Assembly: GCF_024139115.2 (NCBI RefSeq)
Contig: NC_085140.1
Coordinates: 51,609,907 to 51,673,906 of the forward strand
Length of the DNA stretch: 64,000 nucleotides
Direction of reading: 5' to 3'
Source of the DNA: Armigeres subalbatus
Taxonomy: Eukaryota > Arthropoda > Insecta > Diptera > Culicidae
The notes under the pieces are model-generated. The model saw nothing but the letters and a program-made list of their open reading frames with translations. It was not told the DNA's origin and made no database searches. The position numbers and the translations under genes were made by a program. Of this stretch, positions 23,500 through 32,493 are shown piece after piece; the first letter of the stretch is position 1; each line of letters begins with the position of its first letter.

Positions 23500-23670
23500 G
23501 GGGTCGTACACTTAGTACGTAAGCAATTTTTCTGGGTTTTTCGAAACCCCCTCCCCCCTATGTAAGTTTTTTTTCATACAAATGAATTTTTATTAATATG
23601 GAGCGTAAGATATTGACCGCCCCCCCCCCCCCTCCCCCCATAAGTGCTTACGTGATATGTGTACGGCCCC
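23500..23670. mobile_element. MITE with GGGGYCGTACAC ends
   Basis: Inverted ends GGGGTCGTACAC and GGGGCCGTACAC enclose runs of C. Placed in the foldback right arm; the opposite arm lacks it. The unit 2 copy is 40150-40316 and has a shorter C run. Confidence 0.7.
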
Positions 23671-23809
23671 TAAAATCGCATTTTTCTAAATCTGTTGCTT
23701 TACTCCCATAGCTTTAGTTAAAAATTGAACACTCCTAGATGCAATATTTTGTAATGTCCAGAAACAAGAAGAGATGGCTAAGAGGTTGATGAAAAAACTG
23801 AGAAAATCG

Positions 23810-24238
23810 TCAAGAAAATTATTTTGAGCTTTTTAGTGGAATGTCTTCACTTGTCATAAGACGAGTTTGTACAATCTCATTTAATTCCACCACTTAATTG
23901 TACCTTGACAGATACGTATTTCGACCTCAACAGTAAGGTCGTCTTCAGTGTCTCGTACTTGACGACGACTAAGGGCGAAGTCAGAGTAAACGCGACGTGC
24001 GATGCGACGCGACGCGACAGTGCAATTTGACAGCCTGTTGATAATGATTGTTATTCTTTTACGTGAGTCGCGTCGCGTCGCATCGCACGTCGCGTCTACT
24101 CTGGCGGGCACCTAAGTCGAGTCAAGTACGAGACACTGAAGACGACCTTACTGTTGAGGTCGAAATACGTATCTGTCAAGGTACAATTAAGTGGTGGAAT
24201 TAAATGGGATTGTACAAACTCGTCTTATGACAAGTGAC
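23810..24238. mobile_element. Palindromic 'TACGTATTTCGACCTC' element with nested insertion (unit 1)
   Basis: Same family as 3509-3775. AAAATCG flanks both ends (23803-23809 and 24239-24245), and the opposite foldback arm carries the single AAAATCGG site, so a 7-bp target duplication is supported. The centre is occupied by a CpG-rich hairpin at 23974-24111. Confidence 0.8.
23974..24111. mobile_element. CpG-rich hairpin MITE nested in the palindromic element
   Basis: Arms of CGCGACGTGCGATGCGACGC type and their inverse enclose a short AT spacer. CTAAG flanks both sides, a 5-bp duplication. Its CpG density contrasts sharply with the AT-rich surroundings. Confidence 0.7.
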
Positions 24239-24332
24239 AAAATCGGTTGAGATTATGAGATATAGCCATTTGAAAATTTAGTTAATACAACGATTTTATG
24301 AACGAATGAATCCTATTGGTTATTAGGTTTTG

Positions 24333-25466
24333 AAAAAAAATATGGTGAACACAAATGACGAATGAAGTACATATACAAATAATCATATGATAAACATTTT
24401 AATAAATGTCAAAACCTAATCCCAACTGCCCCGAAACAGTTATCACCACACCGCCGCCACATGGCACCCATGGGCGATGCCCTCCACCGCCTTTGACGAC
24501 CTTCAAAATTTCACTTGAAAACGAAAAAGGTACCTGACTACCCTGTCGGTAACATAAGGAAACACGTGACAACCATGCCTCACGCGACAGTGCAGCAAAT
24601 CAGCAATACACCGAATCAGGAGCTGCCCACAATATACTGTAAAACGCAGAGTTTACACCCTGTCTTGCGTTATGCGATGCTGGAAACAAGCTCCTTATTA
24701 TCTTATGCTTAGAAAATAAAACCTAGCGGCACAGAAAGTCGACAAAATACAACGCAGAGTTATACCACAAACATATTTAGTTATAACCTCTCTTGCGATA
24801 TTTCGAAGATAGATTTGATATTATTATAAGGCAGCATCCATAAATTACGTAACACTTTGAGGAGGGGGGAGGGTTGCTCGAAATGTGACAATCCATAAAT
24901 TTTCAGATGCTTCATACAAAAAGTGTGACATGGGGAGAGGGAGTGGCCAATTTTTGCGTTACGTAATTAATGGATCTTCCCTAAGTTTAGGATATTACAT
25001 TAAGCAAGGCTTCAAAAACGAAATTCCTGGATTAAAATAAAACGATTCAATCAAACTATTATATAGGTATATGTTCCGTTGATTTATTTGTCCTCGCCCG
25101 GCGGACACCTGATCTGGGCACTTATTTCTTTCAAATATTATTTCAATTCTCGTATGCCCCCCACATTATTTATTTATAAGTGCTGACCACAATACAGAAG
25201 ATTATGAGCAGAAAGGAGGTAGGCACAACTTCTAGAAATCAACCACCGCCAACGAGGTTGCCCCAGGTTTTAACAATGTTTTCATTATCATGACTTTTAT
25301 TAGTATTAATTAGAATAAGCATCGTTAGGACCTGAGTCGTCTGTTGATGTATCAAACAACAATATGGTCCACGTCCACGTGTGGGAACGTGCCCGTTTCA
25401 CCTCACCTCTTAGATATTTCTCAAAAGTATAATTTTGATATAAATCCTCAATACAATCTTTGAATA
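24333..25466. other. Non-coding interior of the 11-kb segment
   Basis: 24830-24981 is a hairpin MITE with CATCCATAAATTACGTAAC ends, similar to 14329-14494. The rest holds no recognised gene. Its unit 2 counterpart is near-identical. Confidence 0.5.
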
Positions 25467-25474
25467 CATTAAGG

Positions 25475-25895
25475 CAGAGCTTCCAAAACTTTTGGGTATG
25501 CGACCCACCTATCAAAATTATATATGTCTCGCGACCCACCTATAAAAAAGGCATTTTACCAAGTAGTATTAGGCATTAATTGAATCAGAATGTCATCTGT
25601 TTCGGCTTCTTCCACATACAAAATATTCACGTTACCTGTACAAATGCAAAAAATGACGAACATGGTATTGTTTGTCAAAATGTTAGCGTTTTTATTTTAC
25701 TACATTAGGGGACAGCTTTTAGGCATAAATGTTTGAATAAAATAGCGTGGTGATGGATATTTAAAATAAAATGCGGTTTGAACTTGAAATAATGTTCCTG
25801 AAAAAATGATCAAAAGGTTCGGCATTCGAGCTGCAATTAATATTTGTTCTGCGCGACCCCCCTGGGGGTCGGGATCCACAGTTTGGGAAACCATG
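25475..25895. mobile_element. 421-bp non-autonomous hAT element (unit 1)
   Basis: Ends CAGAGCTTCCAAAACTTTT and the inverse of GTTTGGGAAACCATG fit hAT termini. The 8-bp duplication CATTAAGG is exact (25467-25474 and 25896-25903). The interior is non-coding. The unit 2 copy is 42120-42537 with the same target duplication, so insertion predates the large duplication. Confidence 0.85.
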
Positions 25896-25903
25896 CATTA
25901 AGG

Positions 25904-27012
25904 TTTTGATCCTTGAGGATGATAGGGATTTATTTAGACGATTTCTATTTTAGAAGCTTAAATACTGTACCTAAAAAAATAGATCACCATGGCATTTCAG
26001 TGAATTCAATTATTAATAAACAGAGTATTTTTGAATTTTAGTAATAAAATATGTCGTACTCCTATTATCTGAAATAACCAACGATCCAGATCTCCCTGCT
26101 TGGGCTCACAAGTGACAGATGAGAACGATACCTGCAGAGCAATTCGATACGTGCGATCCTTTCCTCTACAAATGATCGGGAATGGCGCTGTTACGAACTG
26201 TCTTCTCAGGTAGGGATGGGGCCGGGTGCAGTCCCTGGAAAGTGACAGTGTTTACCACTTGGGCCAACTCCGGCGGCAGTTTTTCAATGTGCAGATACAG
26301 TCGCTCGGATGCGATACTCAACCAACGAGGTGGGAATCGTGGGCTTCCTGCTGTCCGATTGGTTGTCCTCGATGCAATCCTTGGAGAAAACTTTTCACTC
26401 ACTGTGGCGGCCGTAGTTTGAAATTTGGACCAAATTCCTTAAAATTACTTTCTACTCATGTGACCGACAGGACCAACGATACATCAAATCCATTTCTGGA
26501 GTAAGTTTTATGGTAGCGCACAGTCCAGCTGTATGAAAATCCCGATTGTGTCATCGTTGTCATCATTAAACCCTTTTCTTCGATCGTGGCTTCGGAAAGG
26601 TTAAGCAATTTCAGAGTTAATAGCGTCCATGCGATTCGGACTTGAAGAATCCGCCTGCGCGAAGGGAAGTCATCAAAGGATGCAGAAATATCCGAAGAAA
26701 AATTCAGCCGCTAGGCGCGATTCTTGCAAGGACGCTGCTGTGCTGCCGTGTTTAAGTCCAGATCCGGCTGTAGAGCGTGATTGTAAAACCGGATAACCGC
26801 TGACGAGCGTCCTTGGAACGGAAATTAAATCAATGTTATTTCACGTCTTATATTGAAAATTACTTACGAAATACTTACAAAAATCACAGATCGAAGAGAG
26901 AAAAAACCGGGCGTTTGACAAGCATAACAAAAACATCATGCTGTCAGTAATGCACGGTGAGAGAAACACGCGGAAAAGTGACAGCGTCTTTAGTGTCTTT
27001 TCAGTTGTATAC
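25904..27012. other. Non-coding interior, possible old exon on minus strand
   Basis: The minus-strand frame at 26166-26402 has protein-like stretches such as ERLYLHIEKLPPELAQVVN, but the unit 2 copy has lost one T in the equivalent T-run (near 42923) and the frame shifts. I cannot name it and see no selection for an open frame. Confidence 0.3.
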
Positions 27013-27198
27013 CTACACGGTTAAATGACTTTACCCATTAATGGGTACTATTTTATTGTTGATATTATTCCCACCGTGAAAAATTCACCCATTTTCTTGA
27101 AAAAGCTTTTTCAAGAAAATGGGTGAATTTTTCACGGTGGGAATAATATCAACAATAACATAGTACCCATTAATGGGTAAAGTCATCTAACCGTGTAG
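27013..27198. mobile_element. 186-bp perfect palindromic MITE (unit 1)
   Basis: Arms from CTACACGGTTAAATGACTTT to its inverse meet at AAAAAGCTTTTT. Nearly every base pairs. The unit 2 copy (43645-43822) has a changed outer left arm, so its pairing is reduced. Confidence 0.8.
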
Positions 27199-27951
27199 GA
27201 TTCCTACACACCGATTGAGAATTAAGCGCAACACGAGAAAATCGCGACTGTCGGATCCCGGTATTAGTCCCTGGTAGCGGGACTGACAGGCGACCAAATT
27301 TGGTAGCGCGGTAAGAGCGCTGCTATTTGATGTATTGCGCATAAGCCCCAAAATTTTATTCCCACCTTTGGGTTTCCGCGCCGAGCACTCAGCGCCAGAC
27401 TCGGCGACAAGGAGATAGTCGTAAAGTTGGTACTCCTGATTTTTTGACAACTGATGTCGATTGGTTGTGTGAGTGCACCGGTGTCAAAAAATAGAGCTTT
27501 TAGCTGAAAATTTAGTTGTCAAATGCACATTTTGACAGCAATATAGATGTATGAGTTGATGAAATGTGCAAATGCTCTATCGCGGAAGCAGTCGCTGAAG
27601 ACAAGTGTCAATGGTTTCAGTGACGAAACGAAAAGTTTCAATGCAAAAAGCAATACTGTCAAACGTCACCGGTACGGAATACAGCAACCCAATTGAGAGC
27701 CGAAAATAGTGACCTATACAGAAACGAGTGACGAAACTAAAATGACAGCGCTGCGCGAGTGATTAAAATGCTCGCGACCGATAATGATGCCACAGACAAA
27801 CAGACGTAACAGCTTAAATATTTTTCTGAAAAATCCATCGTTCAACTCCTCTACCACCATCTTGCGAGAATGTTACACGAAACAATGATTCATATGACAT
27901 TGTCACCAGAAGGCGCTGAAGTGAAATGTCAAACTCGAAGGATTAAGTTAA

Positions 27952-28137
27952 AAGATATTTTAGTTACTAGATAAAGATTGTTGCTTCGGTTCCCTTTGTT
28001 CTGCTGTCCGAAACATGTGTGGTACTAAACTGTCAAATCGTATGTATTTTTTCTTCATTGACATTTAGATCCCCTACCCTCGCCAGCAAAAGATGTTCCG
28101 GACAGCAACAATCTTTATTTAGTAACTAAAATATCTT
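27952..28137. mobile_element. MITE with AAGATATTTTAGTTACTAG ends
   Basis: The ends AAGATATTTTAGTTACTAG and its near inverse bound an interior with GTTCCCTTTGTTCTGCTGTC. Same family as 15790-16014. The unit 2 counterpart is at about 44572-44757. Confidence 0.75.
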
Positions 28138-28199
28138 GTATCAAGTTAGTTAAGGATCAGCGGGGGGATACTGTATACAATTTCGAAAAGTGAAAAACA

Positions 28200-28615
28200 C
28201 CCGAATAAAAAGTCCAATAGAATTACAATAAAAGTATTGTAACAATACGATAAATTTAATTGTAATTACAATAAACTCTATTGTGGCTCACAATAGAACA
28301 CAATTAAAGAATATTATTTTTAACCATAAATCCTATTGTAAATGGAAGTTTTACAATAGAAAATAGGGTTGTTAGTTACCGTAACAATAAAAAAATCGTT
28401 TGTTTCTCGAACAAATTTTTGCAATTACAATAGAATTTATTGTAATTCTATTGTCAACATTTTTCGGTCAATAGATTTTATTGTACGTTTATTGGAACAA
28501 CAATAAGGAAAATTAATTGGTACAATAGCAGAACAATAGAATTGGTTGTTCATAAATAAAATGTATAGTAATTTTATGATATTTTAATGTTATTCTATTG
28601 TATTTTCTATTCAGG
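28200..28615. mobile_element. Fold-back element of CAATAGAATTACAATA repeats
   Basis: The ends CCGAATAAAAAGTCCAATAG and CCTGAATAGAAAATACAATAG are inverted relatives. The interior is dense in ACAATAGA/TCTATTGT words. The unit 2 counterpart is at about 44819-45238. Confidence 0.65.
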
Positions 28616-28639
28616 TACTCCTCGGTAATAACAATTCTA

Positions 28640-28877
28640 GATTGCTTTGAGAATAGGTCGTATGTGCAAAAGAGAGATTCTCTTTGATCACGCTCTCTTT
28701 CGCTAATATATCGGCTAGTTTGGCATGTTTTGCTACATTTCTACTTCAGCATGATAGACAAAGCTATTGTCTTTGTATACCTGCCAAGAAATTCGAAGTA
28801 AACTGTTGTATAGTTTCGTAATAATCGAAAGAGAATAGATCCAAAGAGGGAATACGACCTATTTTCAAAGCACTCTA
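28640..28877. mobile_element. MITE with TTGAGAATAGGTCGTATGTG ends
   Basis: Ends around AATAGGTCGTATGTGCAAAA are inverted. In unit 1 the right end lacks part of the repeat, while unit 2 (about 45265-45520) keeps a fuller version. The change happened after duplication. Confidence 0.65.
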
Positions 28878-28910
28878 GAAATATGAAGGATCGCATTTTT
28901 AGGTATGAGC

Positions 28911-29287
28911 CTGTTCATATATTACGTAACGTGGAAAATGTTGTTTTTGAGAACCCCCCATTCCCTCGTAACAATCCATTACAATTTTCAGAACCATCCC
29001 CACCCCTATGCGTAACGCGTAACAAATGCTATTTTATGAAAAAGATCCTAATTTGTGTAGAATTTGAAGGTTCCGTCGACGATGCAATAAATTATTATCT
29101 ATTGTATGATTCATGCTTTTTTAAAGATAATGAATATTTTTGGAATAATTTTTTTTTTCTCTGTGAAAATAACTTCTTCCGCGTAACAATGTTTCGAAGG
29201 ACCCCCACTGCTATATTTTGCTTAATAAAGCGTAACAAAAATCGAACAACCCCCCACCCCCTATTGCGTTACGTAATATTTGAACAG
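28911..29287. mobile_element. 377-bp MITE with ATTACGTAACG ends
   Basis: The ends CTGTTCATATATTACGTAAC and CTGTTCAAATATTACGTAAC are inverted. The 205-codon frame at 28883-29500 spans it and its flanks; the unit 2 copy breaks that frame, so it is not a gene. Confidence 0.7.
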
Positions 29288-29734
29288 ACTCCATTTTTAT
29301 TTAAATTGATTAGTACTCCGAAAATTGAAAGTACTCCGAAAATTAGTATTCCAATTTTACCGTGCATAAAACCTCAAAATGGGTATTTTTTTATCTCATT
29401 ATGGGTTTATATTTTTCTGTGTAGCTACATTTTCTTCCGGTGTACGATGGAAAAGGCCTTTTCATGTGACATCATGATGCTGAGACTGAACTTGTTATAA
29501 AACTGAATGCTGTCAGTTTCGAATTGTGTCTTGGGAGAACATAACCTTGTCATCCGAGAGCATTTCATACCGAAATAATCATATGTGATAACTATTTGAA
29601 TATTTACTATTTTTTGCGAAGTTCAACCGTTTTGAAATTCAATAGTGAACAAAAAGAAAACATTCTCCATCGAATGCAACTTGCTGCGGTAAAATCGATT
29701 AAGGTTTAGTACTAGAAAAGTTGGCTAATGTTTT

Positions 29735-29919
29735 AGTGTGCACACACATACGCACACACACACACACGGACACACACACGGACAGACAGACATTTGCTCA
29801 GTTCGTCGAGCTGAGTCGATTGGTATATAACACTAGGGTCTACGAGTCCTAGATAAAAAGGTCGTTTTCGGAGTGAAATGATAGCCTTTTCGGTACAACT
29901 TTGTTGTACGAGAAAGGCA
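29735..29919 (+). repeat. CA microsatellite and dispersed retroposon end
   Basis: A (CA)n tract with interspersed CGG is followed by GGACAGACAGACATTTGC, GAGTCGATTGG and, at the end, CGAGAAAGGCAAAAA. In my judgement this reads like the 3' end of a mosquito LINE or SINE. The large duplication junction falls exactly at its A-run. The unit 2 copy is at about 46370-46556. Confidence 0.55.
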
Positions 29920-29956
29920 AAAAATGTGGCAAAATTGGATCGTGAATAAATCATAT

Positions 29957-30243
29957 CTTCTTCTTCTTATTATTGGCATTACATCCCCGCACTGAGACAG
30001 AGCCGGCTCGCAGCTTAGTGTTTAAGCACTTCCACAGTTATTAACTGCGAGGTTTCTAAGTCAGGTTACCATTTTTGCATTCGTATATCATGGCTAACAC
30101 GATGATACTTTTATGCCCAGGGAAGTCGAGACAATTTCCAATCCGAAAATTGCCTAGACCGGCACCGGGAATCAAACCCAGCCACCCTCAGCATGGCCTT
30201 GCTTTGTAGCCGCGCGTCTTACCGCACGGCTAAGGAGGGCCCC
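29957..30243 (-). mobile_element. Feilai-type SINE (duplication unit 2)
   Basis: Near-identical to 15359-15643, with the same target duplication TAAATCATAT (29947-29956 and 30244-30253). It arose by duplication of the segment, not by a separate insertion. Confidence 0.9.
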
Positions 30244-30457
30244 TAAATCATATAAAAACTGTTATATAATCGAGTGTAGACAAAATCAGGAGTAGGCAAA
30301 ATTTGGATATATTAAAAATCGGGTCTTCACATATTCAGTGGGGTCTCCAGTAGCCTTGTGAGCAAAGGCGTAGGATTGGTTTTTCGAACAGATATTTTAG
30401 TTAGATTGTCGCTTCTGTTCCCTTTGTTCTGCTGTCCGAAACATGTGTGGTACATAC

Positions 30458-32493
30458 CTGGGAGGGAGATCCAGATACTACACACGAAATAACAATAAAA
30501 TTAAACGTCATGACGCAAGAAAATTATCGACGAGCAAAATATACCAAAGCAAGCGTCACACGGACTGACCAATTTTTGTTTTGCGTGTCATCGATGTTTT
30601 CGTTGATTTCATTGAAGCCGGTGCGTGACTTTCTCAAGTTTCATATAACGTTCCGAGTGCGGGAATTTGAAATATGAAGTGTCTCGTGAAACTCTCTCTC
30701 TCCCGGAGTATTTAATTAAGAAGTGTCCGGAACATAGTCGTTTTTCGCTTCCCTATGGAGGGAATCACAAAATGCGGCGGATTAAATTCAGTATAAATAA
30801 AATACGAATCTCTTGTCAGCATCTTTCTCGACCAACTCAACAACCAAAACTCATTCAAATTCATTTATATAAAATTTAATGATTTTGTCGATATTTTTTC
30901 ACACTAATTTATTCCTAATCTTATATATAAAAATGAAATGGTCTGTGTTCGTATCCGCATAACTCGAAAACGGCTGCATGGATTTTTTTCATTTCTTCAG
31001 CAGAAACATTCGTTATAGTTTCCGACGGGTTTGTATGATATTTCCTAATGGGAAAATTACGAGTGAGGTTGAGCAAACCGTGAATAACTAAAATTGTGAT
31101 TCCTATGCGAACTTTGCATGGGCAGTACGAAATGCACAATCTCGCCTACTATGCAGGACAACGTCTGCCGGGTCAACTAGTAATGATATAAATTTCAATG
31201 AATCATTATCTAAATTCTCGTAAAGTATGACAATGATATATTTTGGCAAATAATTTCATAAATGATCACCACTACACCTTTATCCCTTTTTGTTCATCGA
31301 ATCATCGGTATTTTGGCGTTTGTTTATCTCCGTTATCTTCTTTATTTTTGAGATAAAAATTTATTGAATGAAACGACATCAGCTTGTCGTTGTCGTCATG
31401 AAGAACCATTTCACAAGGACATTGCCGGTAATTGATGTTTTGGGGTAAGGAAAATAATTCCCCTACATATTGATTATATTTGAATGAAAATTATATGGGA
31501 TAGAATGTTAATGCAATTTAGCTATTACCAATAAAAACTACATTGTGGTCTTATGATTAAGATCTCTGAGCAAAGGTTCTACAGTATTCTTTCTTCCAGG
31601 TTCGATGAACGATTAACCAAATAAATAAATAAATAAAAATCTGCATAAAAGATAACTCTCGATGTTCCTCTGAAGAACACTTAAACCAAAGTTCTTATCA
31701 AAATTCTGACATATCGATAAAGTATAACGTTCAAAATCATATCGTTTTAACCGTTTTAACGGTATCGATATTTTGGAAAAGATCCTTTGCAATTTTTGAT
31801 TAATTTAAAATTCTATCGCTATCGATGGTTCATAAGAAAACTTTTGAAATTGGATATGAAGAATTTTGAAGAAACTTCAAGAAATGGTTGGCTAGGATTG
31901 ATTATTCATGTTGGCAAATGTGTTTTTGTTTTCTTTGCATTTCGAAGTAGCTTGTTTCATAACGGGTAGGAAAAGAAAGAAGTTGCAAAGCGAAATCTCT
32001 CTTCCATTCTTTCATCATATATGCCAGATTCGGACGACAAACACTTTACAGATTTGTTCAAATCGTCAAAATCCGACTATTCACGATTAAAATTACGAAA
32101 ATTTTGTTTACTGTAGCTGCGGATTGGGTTGACTTTGAAGAATGTGAAACGAGCGATGCAGATAATGAATTAATAAGCGATAAGCGAAGGAAATCATTGC
32201 AAGAAGATGTATCCTAGACGTCTCCTTTTCTCTTTACAATGGACACCATTTTCGAACGAGTTTCACAGTTCGATTGTATTAGGCATTTTTTTTGTTCAAC
32301 AACCGTCGTTTCAAATATAGATTGATAATGTTCAATATAATTTTCTGCTTTTTATAGTTTTCAAGCAAATGATCAATACCGATACTCCCCATTTATTAAA
32401 CATTTTCAGCTAGGTCTGCGGTGACGTTTCATGACAACTAAAGTTAGGTCTGCACTGACATTCATATTTTTTGAATCTGAATCTCCCTCCCAG
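30458..32493. mobile_element. 2,036-bp hAT-like element, present only in unit 2
   Basis: Termini CTGGGAGGGAGATCCAGAT and CTGGGAGGGAGATTCAGAT are inverted with one mismatch. The flanks GTACATAC (30450-30457, 32494-32501) form an 8-bp duplication fitting the hAT preference nTnnnnAn. Unit 1 has the uninterrupted site at 15849-15866. Alternative cuts of 6 or 10 bp are possible because the ends overlap the target. No intact transposase. Two short protein-like pieces (32021-32107 and a stretch starting DWVDFEECETSD near 32116) may be remnants of one. It contains a Helitron. Confidence 0.8.
30919..31180 (+). mobile_element. 262-bp non-autonomous Helitron nested in the hAT-like element
   Basis: It starts TCTTATATATAAAAATGAAA and ends GCCGGGTCAACTAG, i.e. 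5'-TC and CTAG-3', between A and T host bases with no target duplication. A GCAG/CTGC hairpin lies just before the CTAG end. These are the standard Helitron marks, and the end words match insect non-autonomous Helitrons I know. Confidence 0.8.

Larger units (their letters stand above)
20365..24332. mobile_element. Foldback-type element with inverted subrepeat arrays (unit 1)
   Basis: The outer arms (about 20365-20805 and 22801-24332, the right one expanded by insertions) are inverted copies. Inside them are five direct units of ~151 bp (20806-21700), a middle segment, and about five units in the opposite orientation (22136-22800). Each unit carries GAATCAACCAAGGCTT or its inverse. Long inverted arms that contain tandem subrepeats are the hallmark of Drosophila FB elements. 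No coding region. Insertions in the arms can be placed against the opposite arm as an empty site. Confidence 0.75.
16581..27654. mobile_element. 11-kb segment bounded by 320-bp inverted repeats (unit 1)
   Basis: The left arm 16581-16901 starts ATTGCTTTTTGCATTGAAAC, and its inverse ends the right arm 27329-27654. The interior has no intact gene: it holds two ~110-bp tandem units, possible exon-intron relics near 18.0-18.5 kb, a foldback element, and several MITEs. No convincing direct repeat flanks the ends. It may be a large long-TIR transposon that lost its genes, or two independent copies of a ~320-bp repeat in inverted orientation. The part next to the left arm recurs at 60.4-61.6 kb, which supports arm and interior moving together. 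Confidence 0.5.
15321..29919 (+). repeat. Large tandem duplication, unit 1 (~14.6 kb)
   Basis: Unit 1 runs from the A-run before TGTGGCAAAATTGG to the end of CGAGAAAGGCAAAAA. The same ~14.6 kb follows directly as unit 2 (29920-46556) in the same orientation. At the left border, the internal junction and the right border the only shared sequence is about 5 A residues, so the join shows microhomology at most. The copies are nearly identical apart from the 2,036-bp insertion in unit 2, small indels (mostly homopolymer length), and a rearranged subrepeat near 22.3 kb/38.95 kb. Confidence 0.9.

Noticed and set aside
26166..26402. Minus-strand coding exon with HIEKLPPELAQVVN-like sequence
   Set aside because: Protein-like in part, but the tandem copy has a one-base loss in the frame, no family is recognisable, and plus-strand frames of similar length overlap it. 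Kept only as a low-confidence remark.
28883..29500. 205-codon open frame
   Set aside because: It spans a MITE with ATTACGTAACG ends, and the near-identical unit 2 copy splits into shorter frames. Composition is Phe/Tyr/Asn-rich, as expected for AT-rich DNA.
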